In this document: positions 37,633 through 49,027 of the stretch, one piece after another
Layout of the letters: each line of letters begins with the position of its first letter
Position numbering within the stretch: position 1 is the stretch's first letter
Source of the DNA: Limanda limanda
Lineage: Eukaryota; Chordata; Actinopteri; Pleuronectiformes; Pleuronectidae
Reading direction: 5' to 3'
NCBI RefSeq assembly: GCF_963576545.1
Contig: NC_083644.1
Span: 28,463,393-28,527,392 of the forward strand
Length of the DNA: 64,000 nt
The notes under the pieces: model-generated
Databases searched by the model: none
Told to the model about the DNA's origin: nothing
What the model saw: the letters and a program-made list of their open reading frames with translations, nothing else
Position numbers and translations under genes: made by a program

Positions 37633-39840
37633 GCTATCATTCATTCACACTTGCTTTTCATCAGCATAATTATGTCCCATCACTGTGCTGGATTACCACG
37701 GTGTTGATCCTGTTTGATGATATATCAGGAGCTACACTAAAGCTGCATTGTACTGGGAATTATTTGCAAAAAAACATCAATCTGCTTTGTTCCCCAAACC
37801 TTTTTGATTACAAGTAGATTAAATATTCACTAAAAACATAAAGTATAAGTACCAGTATGCAAAACTACAAAGAAACTGTGCTTCCTGCATTGACAAATGT
37901 TGGCAGAGGAAGTAAACAGAATTGTCCAACATGGAAATGACTTCATGAGATACAAGCTAAATGTCCTCCATGACAATGTTTAATCTTGCTTTGTAATGCC
38001 AAAACATTTTTTACCTGATGATGCAAGTTCAATTAACACAGAGAGGACTTTAAGAGGAAATTTGTTTTGCAATATCTACTATGATCTGTGTCAATACTAG
38101 TGAACCAAAATGAAGTGTGTGTGAGATAAAATCATTTCTCTCTCTGTTTCTTATCATGGACACAGTACTCTGTGTCTCTATGGCTCCTCAAGTCTGTGTC
38201 ATGGCTGTCTGACAGTGGTCTGAAAACATCATGCTCATGCATTACATAACGTCACTGCTTGTGTTTTCGATTGAGTTGCAGCAGACCTGATGCCAAAAGC
38301 GTATCCACGGCCACATACATAATCAAGGATGTCATAATTCACCCATCTCAATAAAAACATTAAGGGCATTTCTTAATATATGACTGTTCACAGTCTATAT
38401 ATATTTAAGTCCCCCACACCCCCGCCCATTCTGTCTTTCATTTTCTTTTATCGCCTCTCTTTCTCTTTTTCTTTCTGTCATTCATTATGTTCTACCTCCC
38501 TCTAACTGTCAGCTTCTCTTCTTTGTCTGTCTTTATCCTATTGCTACTGCTCAGTCTCTTTTTCGTACTAATTCCTCATGCTCTTTGTAGACTTCAACTA
38601 TATTTTAAGACAGCAGAAAGTAACGTGGATTACTCATCCGTCTCTCTCGATCATTTCCTTTCACTCCTCCTGCTGTCATAACCCATCTGTCTGTATTTTG
38701 CAGATAAACTATGACACTATAATGAAAAACAGGAATGGCCTGTTTCTCAATTAGACAGTCCCATGCAGAGACTGAAACATTGGACAATCAGCGAGTTATT
38801 ATTTCAAAGTGGTTTGGATTCTTCCCAGCTGGTGGTTTGAGTGGGTGACAGGATTTACTGGATAACTCAAATGTCTATGTTTTATGTCTGTATTTTATTC
38901 TTTGATTAAGAATTGTTGTTTTTTATTATGAACGTACTTTGTTAACAAAACTATAATAAAAAAAGAATTACCAAGATTGACCCATTTACCTCTATAGGTG
39001 ATGAAAAGTCACACTATGATTGTGCACAGTATTCAATGTGCAAAGGATCTTAACATTATTCAGTTGGTAAAATGTTTTGTTTAACTCCATAGGCATTTTT
39101 AAAATGATGACAGGTTTACTGTCAGAGCTCAGTGTCTCAGATGAGCTGCACACAGTTTTCCATCACCCAACACATTTACTTGCAAAGCAAACAGTAAAAT
39201 TGTCTGTTCTAGATCAAAATTTGTCTATTATTTGATATTATTCTATAATTGAATTATACCTGTCTCCTACACAAAACTGCCAGACTGCTGATTGACATGT
39301 AAGATTAGAATTTAACCCCTCTTCTTGTTTTTATTTTTTTTTCAAGTTTGTCTTTGTATATTTTACAATGTTGTGTTTTATTTCAGTAACAAGTAACATC
39401 TCAAAGTTCCAGTCTAGACATTCCACATGACCCCTTCACTTTTTATTTTTAATTGTGCTGTAGAATTCATTTTAAATGGACACTATTTGATAAATGTATC
39501 AATGGAAACAATGTAAATGTTTCCTGCTACATAACTAATAGATTCCCTAGTGCAAAATATTTAACTTGTCATACAGGTGTTACTAAGAACAATTGCATTC
39601 AACTGAGATAATCTAGTTCTGAGACCGTTGTGTTCTGCATGGCTCAGCTCACTGGCTCACATGTACAATAGGACTCTATAACAGCTCTACTGGTAGCCAC
39701 ACAAGCTACATTATTCTTGATTTTGGTTGTTGGTTTATTCGCCTAATGATTTCATTCCTGAAGTGAAATAATTTTTTTTTTTCTTAAAAATGTGTTTAAA
39801 CTTGCCGATAGAAAACTGCCTCACACTTTAACTTTTTACA
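37633..39840. other. Unassigned sequence
   Basis: No exon or mobile element recognised. A pyrimidine-rich stretch lies at 38425-38560. Confidence 0.4.
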
Positions 39841-39844
39841 CGGT

Positions 39845-40040
39845 AATGGTTGGTTTTGTATTTATGTAGCACTTTTCTAGTCTTGATGACCACTCAAAGC
39901 GCTTTACAGTACAGTTTTACATTCACCCATTCATACAGTGCATCTACCTACAGCACTTTGTTATTCTATGGGGGGAAATTCAGGGTTCAGCATCTTGCCC
40001 AAGGACACTTCAGGATGCAGATGAGTCAGACTCGGGTCAC
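39845..40040 (-). repeat. tRNA-derived SINE, copy 4 (head missing)
   Basis: The plus strand reads GTAGCACTTTTCTAGTCTTG, then ATGACCACTCAAAGCGCTTT, then GTTCAGCATCTTGCCCAAGG. This is the reverse complement of the SINE body. It stops at ATGCAGATGAGTCAGACTC, before the tRNA-like head, so the copy is 5'-truncated. Confidence 0.85.
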
Positions 40041-41970
40041 AAACACCTTTTTCTTGCCATGTTGCCATAAATATGATATACTCTAAGGTGTCCCCTTAAT
40101 GGTGGTCCTGGTGACTTAGTGGCATGGAGGTGTACTGTCTCTGGTTCAGTTATGGTGTGTGTGCGTGCCTGTGCGTGTTGAGCTCCTGTTATGTTTCCTG
40201 CTCCTAAATGTCAACTGCAGTGTTGTGACTGTGGTGTGTAAATATGTATCCAGTACCAAGCACTGAGTCACTGAGTAAACATTGAGGAACAAAGTGCTGC
40301 AGGGAGTGGAGTGGGGTGGGCTGGTGGCCGACAAAGACAGACAGCAGGAGATACTCGGTCTTTCACATCAAATGCTCCAAAGGAATCTGGAAAATGAAAG
40401 AAATATTTATCTATAGAGAAACACAGGTGGGATATCTCCATTTGGCTCGCTGTTTAATTTCCTCCCTTTTTTCTATTCATGAATTACCTCTTGACACGGA
40501 GAGCAAAACGGTGCTCCGATGTCCAGGTAACACAAAAACACAGGTTATAATAAGACGGCATCATAGCTCAATGGGCTTCATGCCAAAGAATGGGGCAATA
40601 AAGCTCCAGGATTCCAGAAAAGCAGCCTGTTTTATCTCACATCCCTGAGATGATTTACTAAACACTATTCATGTTTGTATGTGGACATAATTAATGGGAC
40701 AGAGATGTTACATTCATGGACGAGTTTTATATCATCACGTTTCTGTAAATAATAACATAAAAATTCCTACCTGACCAATGAAATATATTTTGATGGAACT
40801 ATCCAAATGTAAGGTGCACTTTTCTAGAAGTTTCAACCACATCACACAACCCTCATCAGTAGATGGGGTCTACATATTTATCATGGCACTGGATCTAATG
40901 CACATTAACTCAGAAACTGTGTTGAATATGTAATATAAGGCAATTCATTAGTTCATAAAGGTCCAGTGATAAAATGACAACAACTTGGAGCACAGGGATC
41001 TCTAAGGACAGCAGCAATGGATAAATCTATGAAGAAGGGATGGTGAGTGGTAAGGGCAAATGGGGTTAACTTATGACAGGTAAGAAAATATCTTTATCTT
41101 TAATTTTCATTTTAGTGCTGAATTTATCTCTCTAGCTTGAGATAAAATGTGTGGTTAAGGAATGATCTAATTGGATGCAGCAAGTAGAGAAAAGTTTAAT
41201 CATAACACTAATAGTCACCTTCAATATTTGTGCAACATGTATGACTCACTAATCTGACATTTGTGCAACTTACTGGAGATGTTAACTCCTCTTAGCTTGT
41301 ATTCTCCCTTGTTCTTTAAATATCTGCTGAACGTCTGACACTCTTACGAACATTTCTTAAGAAAGACATAAAAAGCACAGCTCAGAAATACTCAACAGAA
41401 ACATTGCAGGGTCCAAGTTTACTCCTCAAAATCAATGGCCTGTAGGAAACCCTTCCAATTACTTAAAACACAGTCCTCCAACCTGAACATCGATATGGGT
41501 TGTACAGCATCTGCATGTGTACTGGACCGTTGTTGTCATGGTAACAATAACCAGCAGTAGGTGTACCTGACATTATCATTGAGCTAACAATAATAAACAC
41601 AAGGTTGTGGAACTGTCACGGTTTGCGTATGTTTAAAAAAATATCAAGATCTAGGTTGAAATACTTACTTACTTTAGGTTAAAGGACCTTTGCCATTATG
41701 GTTACTTACAATTACAAACGTGCAGGTAAGGTTATGGAAGGACCGTGGGACGAGACATTGCTGAACATCAGTTTCACACAGGAGACAAACACCAGTCTCC
41801 TTTGTGAATTTCCTGAGTTTTGTTAACCCATCCTTCCATCCAAAGGTCCCTCTGATGTGGACCTCGTCATTCCATAAACAATGTTTCCTGACTTTTTGCT
41901 ACAATCACAAGAGGTTGTTCAACAATAAAATCTATCTATTGTAGATCCTGAACAGACAAACTAAGGGCTC
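40041..41970. other. Unassigned sequence
   Basis: No exon or mobile element recognised. The stretch 40290-40640 is repeat-free with an even composition and could be conserved noncoding DNA; that is a guess. Confidence 0.35.
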
Positions 41971-41975
41971 TTTTA

Positions 41976-42419
41976 CACAAGATGACAGTGTAGCGGAGGA
42001 TGGGCACATAGCCACATCATGCACCAATGCTGCAAACCCTGCTCTAGTGAGTGACAAGAGGAAGCAGTTGGAGGAAAAGCGCCATGCATGGGACAGGCAA
42101 AACTATCCCAGGGACTCCAACCCAACTTTAAACTAGATTCAGCCCCTGTTGTGGGAGAAATAGGGGCTGGACTGACTCAGCAACGTCCCGTAGATGCAAC
42201 TATTGAAACCAGAGCTCAACTACAAGTTAATCTAGAACATCAAAGCTGTAAAAGGTATCTTTCCAAACTTCCTGAAAGGTTAGTTGGTAAAAAGAGTACA
42301 GCCCAGGTGACCATAAAAGGTGAACAGTTTAACTGCCTACTTTACACAGGCTCACAAGTGACCACAATTCCCCAATCCTTTTATGAACAACATTTGTCAA
42401 CAACATTGACCTCCTAGAG
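41976..42419 (+). pseudogene. Gypsy gag end and protease relic
   Basis: In one frame 41976-42130 contains EDGHIATSC, the second half of a retroelement zinc knuckle whose first cysteines are not seen. The next frame, open from 42088, holds a protease-like segment, LLYTGSQVTTIPQ, at about 42337-42375. The catalytic Asp of the usual DTG motif is Tyr here (codon 42343-42345, TAC). The frame stops at 42417. Loss of the active-site residue alone would inactivate the protease. Confidence 0.8.
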
Positions 42420-42560
42420 GTTGAGGGTGCGAATGGACAAGTTGTGCCTTATTTGGGTTACATAGAGACCGGCATGACCTTCCCAAAAGAGTTTCTGGGT
42501 ATGTGCATTGAAGTATCCACGTTGGCTCCAGTAGTTCCTGATGTTCGGACCACTTCAGAG

Positions 42561-43262
42561 TAGAGCTGCCGCGATTCGTCTGAAAATGCGTCGACATCAA
42601 TATTTTAAGTCGACGCGTCAGGCCCACACAAATTATGAATCTAACTTTTAGATTTCTAAAACGTTTCATTTTAATTCATTAAAACAAATGTTGTTCTTCA
42701 ATATCACTACGTGACGCCGGGTTTACACCGGATGCCGAAGGACTGCGCCGCTCGGCACTATTCTCAAGCGCGCTGGCGCCCGGCTGTTCACACGGGACGC
42801 GTATTTCTCAGCGCCGGTCAGCCCATGGATAAATTAGAAGTCAGGTTATAGGCTGTTGTTTCTACAAAATGGATAAGTGACAAGACTTTTGTCAGGGACT
42901 GTAGAGGAACCACAACAAATCACGGGAGTTGTTTTTTTCCAGAGTTTTTGGGACGGTAGACATGCTAGATACCCAAATTAACGTGCAGAAGCACTACAAA
43001 AGTCCCCTTTAAGCGAACTCGACAGACGTGACGCCGAAACCATCGGTGCAGGGCGCGAGGCGCACTAAGGTTTAACAGGGGGGTGGATAGGAGACGCCTG
43101 GCTTTGTTTGGCGCTGCGCGGTGCAGCGCGGCGCTACGGAAATGAAATGAAATTATCAATTCGATTTTTTTGGAGGAAAATTAATCGTTTCGATTTATCG
43201 ACTAATCGGTAGAATAGTCGACAGATTAATCGATAGAAAAATAGTCGTTAGTGGCTTCCCTA
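42561..43262. mobile_element. Non-autonomous hAT element (702 bp) inserted in the gypsy element
   Basis: The exact 8-bp duplication CTTCAGAG flanks it (42553-42560 and 43263-43270). The ends are TAGAGCTGCC on the left and GGCTTCCCTA on the right, inverted with TAGRG in common. The left subterminal part has GTCGACGCGTC. The right subterminal part has repeated TCGATTAATC-type motifs, as is common in vertebrate hAT MITEs. Without it, the flanking gypsy reading frame runs on, which shows the order of events. The interior is GC-rich and has no transposase. Confidence 0.92.
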
Positions 43263-44342
43263 CTTCAGAGTCATACTTGCTGATAGGAACCAATACTCTT
43301 GATGTGGTGTATGACATTTACCATGAAGCTTGTCTAACAAGTCACCAGCCAGTTCCTTATGGCTACAGAGCAGTAATCAAAGTACTACAGCTAAGGCGCC
43401 AACAGTCCAACATCAATCACCATTGTGTTGTGAAATTGCAAGGCAATAATTCGCAGTCTGTACCAGATAGGACCACTGTAGTGCTAGAGGGAATTGTTAT
43501 AGCTAATGACCTTAAAAATGAGAGGGCTGTTATCCTAGAACACCCCTCCTTGTCTTCCTTGCCTGGTGGCCTGCTTATAAAAAGTTGCTTGGTAGATTCC
43601 CAAAGCAGTGGCCTTTTAAGCTGCCAGTTGTAGTCAGAAATCAATCAGACCATGATATTGTCATTCCAGCGAAGTGTAAGATTGCCGAAATCAGTGCTTA
43701 TCAAGGTGTCTTGTCACAGGAGCATAGTGTGGTCAGTTCGCAGAAGACTGAACCGACCCAAAGGTCAAGCGTGAGTTTCAACTTTGGGGAGTCCCCAGTC
43801 CCACTAGAGTGGAAAGATCGCATCACGCAGCTCCTTAACGACATGCCCGAGGTATTCGCACACCACAAAATAGATTTTGGCAGAACAGACAAGGTGACCC
43901 ACCACATAAAGCTTTCGGATGAAACCCCTTTTAAACAGCGTGCTCGACCGATACACCCACATGACAGAGAAGCCGTCCGAAAGCACATTCAAGAGCTTCT
44001 TCAAGCAGGGGTCATCAGAGAGTCAGAGTCTTCATTCTCGTCACCAATCGTGGTCGTACGTAAGAAAAATGGTCAGGTTCGATTGTGCATTGACTATAGG
44101 AGACTAAATCTTCAGACCATAAAGGACGCTTCCAAAGCTAGAGGACACCTTCATGGCCCTCACTGGGTCACAGTGGTTTTCCGTCCTCGATTTAAAATCG
44201 GGTTATTACCAGATCTAAGTCGAAGAAGCAGACAAGCCCAAGACTGTTTTGTGTGTCCCCTCGGCTTCTGGGAGTTCAACCGTATGCCCCAGGGGGTGAC
44301 CAATGCGCCAAGCACCTTTCAACGGCTTATGGAAAGGTGGTA
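43263..44342 (+). pseudogene. Gypsy linker and partial reverse transcriptase
   Basis: A frame at 43277-43633 and an overlapping one at 43585-44343 encode the linker and the start of reverse transcriptase. Recognisable parts are VRKKNGQVRLCIDYRRLN (about 44056-44109), FVCPLGFWEFNRMPQGVTNA (about 44248-44307) and PSTFQRLME. Between the first two, the sequence is shuffled by small frameshifts. The region stops before the YxDD catalytic motif, where the deletion begins (about 44330). This is typical Ty3/gypsy; the overlap of the two frames reflects a frameshift. Confidence 0.85.
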
Positions 44343-44344
44343 AT

Positions 44345-45470
44345 GCTGCCAAGGTAGCAGAAAAGAATAAAACCAGATTTGACAAACATGTAACTGCTTC
44401 AGATTTAGAAGCTGGTGATCGTGTGCTGGTCAGGAATTTTCGTCTTCGAGGAAAGCATAAGATTATGGACAAGTGGGAGTCCACTGTCTATGTAGTAGTA
44501 AAAAGGGCTGAAACCCTCCCAGTGTAAACCATTAGACCTGAAAACAGGGACGGTCCACTCAGAACCCTACATAGGGACCTATCACTCCCTTGTGGCTACC
44601 TCATTCCTGAAACAAGTAATGAGCCTGTTAAGCAGTCCCAAAGATGCAGACCTGCAACACGTCTTAATCCTGCTGCAGATGTAGAACAGTTCTCAGAAGA
44701 GGACGAGGATGGAACATGTTGGTTCAGTGAATCCCCCAGTGCCTAAATCTCCATTTTTTTTCCACAGTCCATAATGTTCCAGTGCAATCAGGTCCGGTTA
44801 TGCCTGAGGTGCAAGATACACCCCATGCTGTGTTTTCAGAGTACTGTTTTCCTGTTGAGACTCCTGTGACTGCCCAAGATACTGAGCCCATTTCACAGAC
44901 TGCCCATTTGAATGGTGTTGTTCCAAGCCCAGAGACCCTTGCAACGATAATTTCCCTGACAATGAACACTTATTCCTTGACGGAACCACACCAGTAGAAC
45001 TATTGACTGAAAGGGTGGTGTCTCTGAGTGACTGCCATGACTTAAGTACTGAGAGTCCTCCAGTTATTACTAACTTGTCTGACACTATTGGGGGGAAGGG
45101 CCAGGCTGAGACTGGCTTAGTAGATAAGCCTTGCATCCTTGAGCCTTGTGATCAAGAGTCAGAAAACCAGTCGCAGCCTTGGAGTAACAATCAGCCCAGT
45201 TCTGCCCGACGTTCAGTTAGGAGTAGGCAGCAGCCTAGCAGACTCCAGTATGCAAAACCTGGAAACCCATTGATAGCCGTTGTGCAGTCTCTGTTCCAGG
45301 GTCTATCCACAGCATTTACTGATGTTTTAAGTGAGACTGAGCACCTTCCGTTTCACTCTGTGCAGTCCCATCAAGCAGTAACTGCCCAACCACTGCCATG
45401 CAACGGGACGTGCATGAGTTTAGGGGTGGAAGATGTAGCCCACATTAGAAAACCAGTGAGCATATATTGA
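44345..45470 (+). pseudogene. Gypsy integrase C-terminal domain and C-terminal extension
   Basis: The sequence resumes after the deletion with AEKNKTRFDKHVTASDLEAG and DRVLVRNFRLRGKHKIMDKW, an integrase C-terminal (GPY/F-like) domain. A stop codon interrupts it at 44524, and the frame then continues with similarity to the family's RTLHRDL-type tail. A separate open segment at 45003-45470 includes ARRSVRSRQQPSRLQYAKPG and NPLIAVVQSLFQGLS, a proline- and basic-rich end seen in fish gypsy polyproteins. No envelope gene is recognised. Confidence 0.75.
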
Positions 45471-45483
45471 GAGAAAGGGAGAA
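45469..45483 (+). promoter_or_regulatory. Polypurine tract of the gypsy element
   Basis: GAGAGAAAGGGAGAA lies directly before the TGTACAC start of the 3' LTR. In the family this is the primer site for plus-strand DNA synthesis. Confidence 0.85.
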
Positions 45484-46206
45484 TGTACACTATGACATGC
45501 TGTAACGTTTTCTAGCCAGTAGGGGGAGGTACCAGTCATCTCTATCTTACCTACTCTGTGTAGAGTTTTTTACCTGTCTACATCCGGTCCGCCATTTTGT
45601 GAATCAAGCTAGAGGCACACTCTCTGCTTTGCTCAGATCGTAATCCGTGTAGATGTGTGAAGTAATCCTGCTGACCTGTTGAAAGGTGCAGGGATTCTTA
45701 TGATTCAACGGTCAGGTACTTGATTTTCCTGAAGAAAATAATTCTCCGGTGTCAGAGAGGACATCAGGTTTTTGATTTTGCTGAAGAATTCTCCAGTGTC
45801 AGAGAGGACATCGAGGAACCAAGATTCCAGTTAACTGGTGGCGAGCCAACCTATGATCTTTCAGAAGAAATTAGACTTTCACGTTCTTCACTCCACAGTG
45901 TGGTAGGACAGACCCTATACAGAGACGGATTGGACCCAACAACAATCTACAAACTGACATTTAAGACTGGACTTACAGACTTTGAATTGACTTTTATGTG
46001 CACACTTTTCTTATTTTATTTATTTCTGTTTATTATTTTGGGGGAAATTTATGCTGTATTCTATTGTCAAACAAAGTTGAACTGCAGTTGTGGTTAAATA
46101 TAAGTTCATTTAAAGAAATTGTGTTGTGTATTTCTCATTATTGATTCTCAAGTCCAGGGCTCCTACTTACCTAGAACTTCCTATCCTGGCCCAGATTAAC
46201 ACGACA
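45484..46206 (+). repeat. 3' LTR of the gypsy element
   Basis: It starts with TGTACACTATGAC after the polypurine tract and probably ends at GATTAACACGACA (46206), giving about 723 bp with TG...CA ends. No second LTR is in the window, so the right end is uncertain. A TGG-starting, primer-site-like sequence at 45836-45847 offers an alternative, shorter LTR. A tandem duplication of about 50 bp (45721-45768 and 45770-45811) lies inside. Confidence 0.65.
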
Positions 46207-46671
46207 TAATTGTTGACTGTGTAATGTTCAGTTTAATTCGTTTGGGTACAAAGCACAGGACTGCAACACCAGAGACAATCAAAGTGCTTTGGTTAAGGTA
46301 AGAGAAGGATCAATCCTATAAATAGTTATTTCCTTTGCATTGTATTCATAGTGTAAATTACATGTTTTCAGGTGGTATATTTACATTCAGAACCAAAATT
46401 AATGGTGTTTGGTTTTCTTCTTGTTCCTAGTGAAGACCAGCCGACTTTGCATCAGTTTGTGTCTAGGGTTGCAAAGGGGCGGAAAGTTTCCATGGGAAAT
46501 TAAGTTCGGGAATTTTGGAAAAATAAATAAATAAGCAAATTAAACGCTGAGCAATAAAAACATTATTCAAAACTCTATTTTAAAGATGTATGGAATGCAG
46601 CACACACTGCACATTGAATTACAACCCTCCACTGTGCATTCTTCCATCACATGCACAGATCATTCCCAGCA

Positions 46672-46719
46672 TCCTGCATACTACAGCAGTGCTATTGAGG
46701 CCTGCTGTAGTATGCAGGA
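46672..46719. repeat. 18-bp perfect inverted repeat in the hAT element
   Basis: TCCTGCATACTACAGCAG (46672-46689) pairs exactly with 46702-46719 around a 12-nt loop. It ends just before the donor-like CAG/GTAAGT. Confidence 0.95.
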
Positions 46720-46890
46720 CTAGTCAGGTAAGTTTCGATGATATTACTGGGGAAAACATATAAGCATGCTGATTGAGGATTGTTCATCTAGCCTATTTCC
46801 ATTAATTTCAATTGTTTGGTCAACTATTTATATCTGGCATTGCATTAGTGTTTTTTTACAAACTTTTTTCTCATCTTATTCTACAGAACA

Positions 46891-47050
46891 ATGCCACATG
46901 CACTCTCTCATGTGTGAAGACATTTCACACCATCAAATGTAGAAGGAAAGGCTGTGTAGATTTGCAAATTCTGTGCAAAGACCTATGTTAAGAATGACAC
47001 AAAGATGCAGAAGCATATAGTCAAGTGCCCAAAGTTTCCTAAGGGCTCAA
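46891..47050 (+). pseudogene. BED-type zinc finger exon of a hAT transposase, dead
   Basis: The frame from ATG 46891 reads MPHALSHV, stop, RHFTPSNVEGKAV, stop, then ICKFCAKTYVKNDTKMQKHI and VKCPKFPKG. The CxxC and HxxxxC pattern, with aromatic and lysine-rich spacing, fits a BED finger, the N-terminal DNA-binding domain of hAT transposases. Both stops stand where the family normally has tryptophan, as expected from single-base decay of TGG. The acceptor-like TTCTACAG just upstream suggests this was a 5' coding exon of the ancestral gene. No DDE core follows. Confidence 0.72.
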
Positions 47051-47140
47051 ATCAGCCTATAACAAAACAAAATGTTTATATTTATGTCTGTATATGACAA
47101 GGTTAATACAGTTAGTATAAACTATCCACAAAATGTCCAG

Positions 47141-47200
47141 TTTATTCCCGTTAATTCCCGTTAATTCCCGTTAATTCCTGTATATTCCTGTTAATTCCCA
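47141..47200. repeat. Decamer minisatellite (TTAATTCCCG)n
   Basis: Six ten-base units, four of them TTTATTCCCG or TTAATTCCCG and the last ones diverged (TATATTCCTG, TTAATTCCCA), next to the right end of the hAT element. Confidence 0.92.
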
Positions 47201-47464
47201 TGGAAAGTTTCCAAATTTGAATATTCCCGGAATTTTGCAACCCTAGTTGTTTCCAGTTATAATTAGTACAGATAAGGATGACCACAAGGTAATTTACCTC
47301 AGCAACAGCCCATTTGCCTTATTTGGTGATAATAATAATAATATTATGCCATAGTTTTGTATTCCTTTGTTGTCGTGGCTACATACAATGCATCAATAAG
47401 ATTGATGGGGCAGTTGTTAAAATCCCCTACATCCCCTGTCATTTAGACTTTAGGTCAAATTGAA

Positions 47465-47548
47465 TTGATTGATGATTGACTGATTGATTGATCGACTGAT
47501 TGATTGATTGATTAATTGATTGATTGACTGACTGATTGATTGATTGAC
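47465..47548. repeat. (GATT)n-like microsatellite
   Basis: TGATTGATTGACTGATTGAT-type imperfect tetramers. Such runs are also the tails of the TTGA-tailed retroposons, but no retroposon body is attached here. Confidence 0.9.
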
Positions 47549-48860
47549 ATACTGATCAGTGGTAGACCAAGCCTCACTGCAGCCTGTACTGACTTGTGTC
47601 CATATTCAAACAAACACACTGCTCATATCCAAGTCAGTAGAAAACAAAACAGCAGCCCTTCTAGTTTAGAGTACGTGGATATCCCGCTTTACCAGAGCAT
47701 ACAGAGGGACATATGGAAAAGTAGTAAGGATACTAAAGATCTTCATTGACTAGAATTTGTATTAATAAATTTGAATAGAATATAAACGGACTATCACAAT
47801 TTTAAGTTCAAAAACTCCTTTTATTTCTAGAAAACAGCCTAGAAAGTACTAGTAAAATGACTGTGTCTAGACAATATGCATAGATCTTTTCATAACAGGA
47901 ATGACAAGGAAAGAAAAGAAAAGGAAATGAAAGGAAAGACGTTAGTGGTAAATAGAGGGTAAAGAGTGTCAGTTGAGCAGAACAAATAACAAATTACCTG
48001 CCAAGTCTGTCAGGTTACCTGTGCTCACCTTTGTTAATATTGGCTGACAAGAGGCAGGATCAGATGATAGAGATGAGTGTTAGGTTCTCTCAATTTCAGT
48101 CAACATTTCAACTTCACATCAAATTAAACACTAAACAAACTATGAACTGACCCATGAACAGAACATATATCCTAAAACTGACTCATTTCCTGTACTTAAA
48201 TTTACAGAGTACATTTTTTTTTCTTTCTTTTCTTGTATCCATTTCCTCATTCCTAAGGTAAATGCTAATGTTCATCATGAAGCACAAAGAAAAAGTAGTT
48301 GTGCCCAGGGCATTATGATGAGCTTCACTGGAGATGGAATGTCACACAGTGGACCATTGCTTCATGACACCTACACATGCACATACACCCACACTGATTT
48401 TCTGTGAACAAAAAAGCCCTTTAAAGAGCGAAGCCTGTTCAAACAAAGGTACACACAGGGCTTTGCACAGCAGTAATGTGAAAATGAATATAGATGATGA
48501 ATCTGCTGCAAACAGTCACGTACACTGAGGCCTCATCTAGGATCTGTTTGTTTGTGGTTCCTAGATTTAGCTTTTTATGTGTGCAAGCCCATTACAGCCA
48601 TGGTGTAGGCTCCTTGGAGTGTAAAGTGTCTGTTAATAGAAACAAAGCATAAAGACAATATGCGCATCCAAAATAAAGACGATTAGAATTAGATGATTCC
48701 AGTTTGATAACATTTCTAATGTTGTAGAAGCTTTTAGTTTGGCCAATAATGGCGACTTTTATTGGTTAACCAACAATGTCGTTGCCACTCTTGAAAATCT
48801 AGGAACATAGTGGGATAGTTAAAATGTATACAGACATCAAGAAAACATCCACCTAAAAGA
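47549..48860. other. Unassigned sequence
   Basis: No exon or mobile element recognised. Confidence 0.4.
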
Positions 48861-48867
48861 AAACGTG

Positions 48868-49027
48868 TCGTCCTTAAAGTCTCTAAAAGTAGAGTAGGAG
48901 CCCGAGCTTTCAGCCATCAAGCCCTACTCCTGTAGAATAATCTCTCACTTTCAGTTCGGGAAGCAGACACCATATGTTCGTTTAAGAGTAGGCTTAAAAC
49001 CTTCCTTTTTGATAAAGTTTATAGTAG
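48868..49027 (+). pseudogene. LINE (L2/CR1-type) ORF2 C-terminal relic
   Basis: In the plus-strand frame the block reads SKSRVGARAFSHQALLL, a stop, then NNLSLSVREADTICSFKSRL and KTFLFDKVYS. The VREADT...FKSRLKTFLFDK ending is the hallmark C-terminus of L2/CR1-type fish LINEs. It stops exactly where the DNA-transposon-like TAGAGATGAGCCGG begins (49025-49038), so it appears cut by that insertion. Confidence 0.75.

Larger units (their letters stand above)
41976..46206 (+). mobile_element. Ty3/gypsy LTR retrotransposon, 5'-truncated and internally deleted
   Basis: Visible parts in order: a nucleocapsid zinc-knuckle relic (41976-42130), protease (about 42300-42418), a nested hAT (42561-43262), the protease-reverse transcriptase linker, reverse transcriptase fingers and palm (about 43800-44325), the integrase C-terminal domain (about 44345-44620), a C-terminal extension (to 45470), a polypurine tract (45469-45483) and a 3' LTR (45484-46206). 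No 5' LTR or primer-binding site is seen on the left. The catalytic end of the reverse transcriptase, RNase H and the integrase core are missing. The element cannot be active. Confidence 0.88.
46449..47232 (+). mobile_element. hAT element with a BED-finger exon relic
   Basis: The ends are TAGGGTTGCAAA at 46466 and TTTTGCAACCCTA ending near 47246, inverted copies. The flanking 8-mers TTTGTGTC and GTTGTTTC match at six of eight positions, an eroded target duplication. Both ends share GGAAAGTTTCC-type sequence. The element contains an 18-bp-arm hairpin, an intron-like interval with CAG/GTAAGT (about 46727) and TTCTACAG (46886), a BED-finger relic and a decamer minisatellite near the right end. 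Coordinates are good to about 15 bp. Confidence 0.82.

Noticed and set aside
47141..47200. CRISPR-like direct repeats
   Set aside because: The units are ten bases with no spacers, in a vertebrate transposon; it is a minisatellite.
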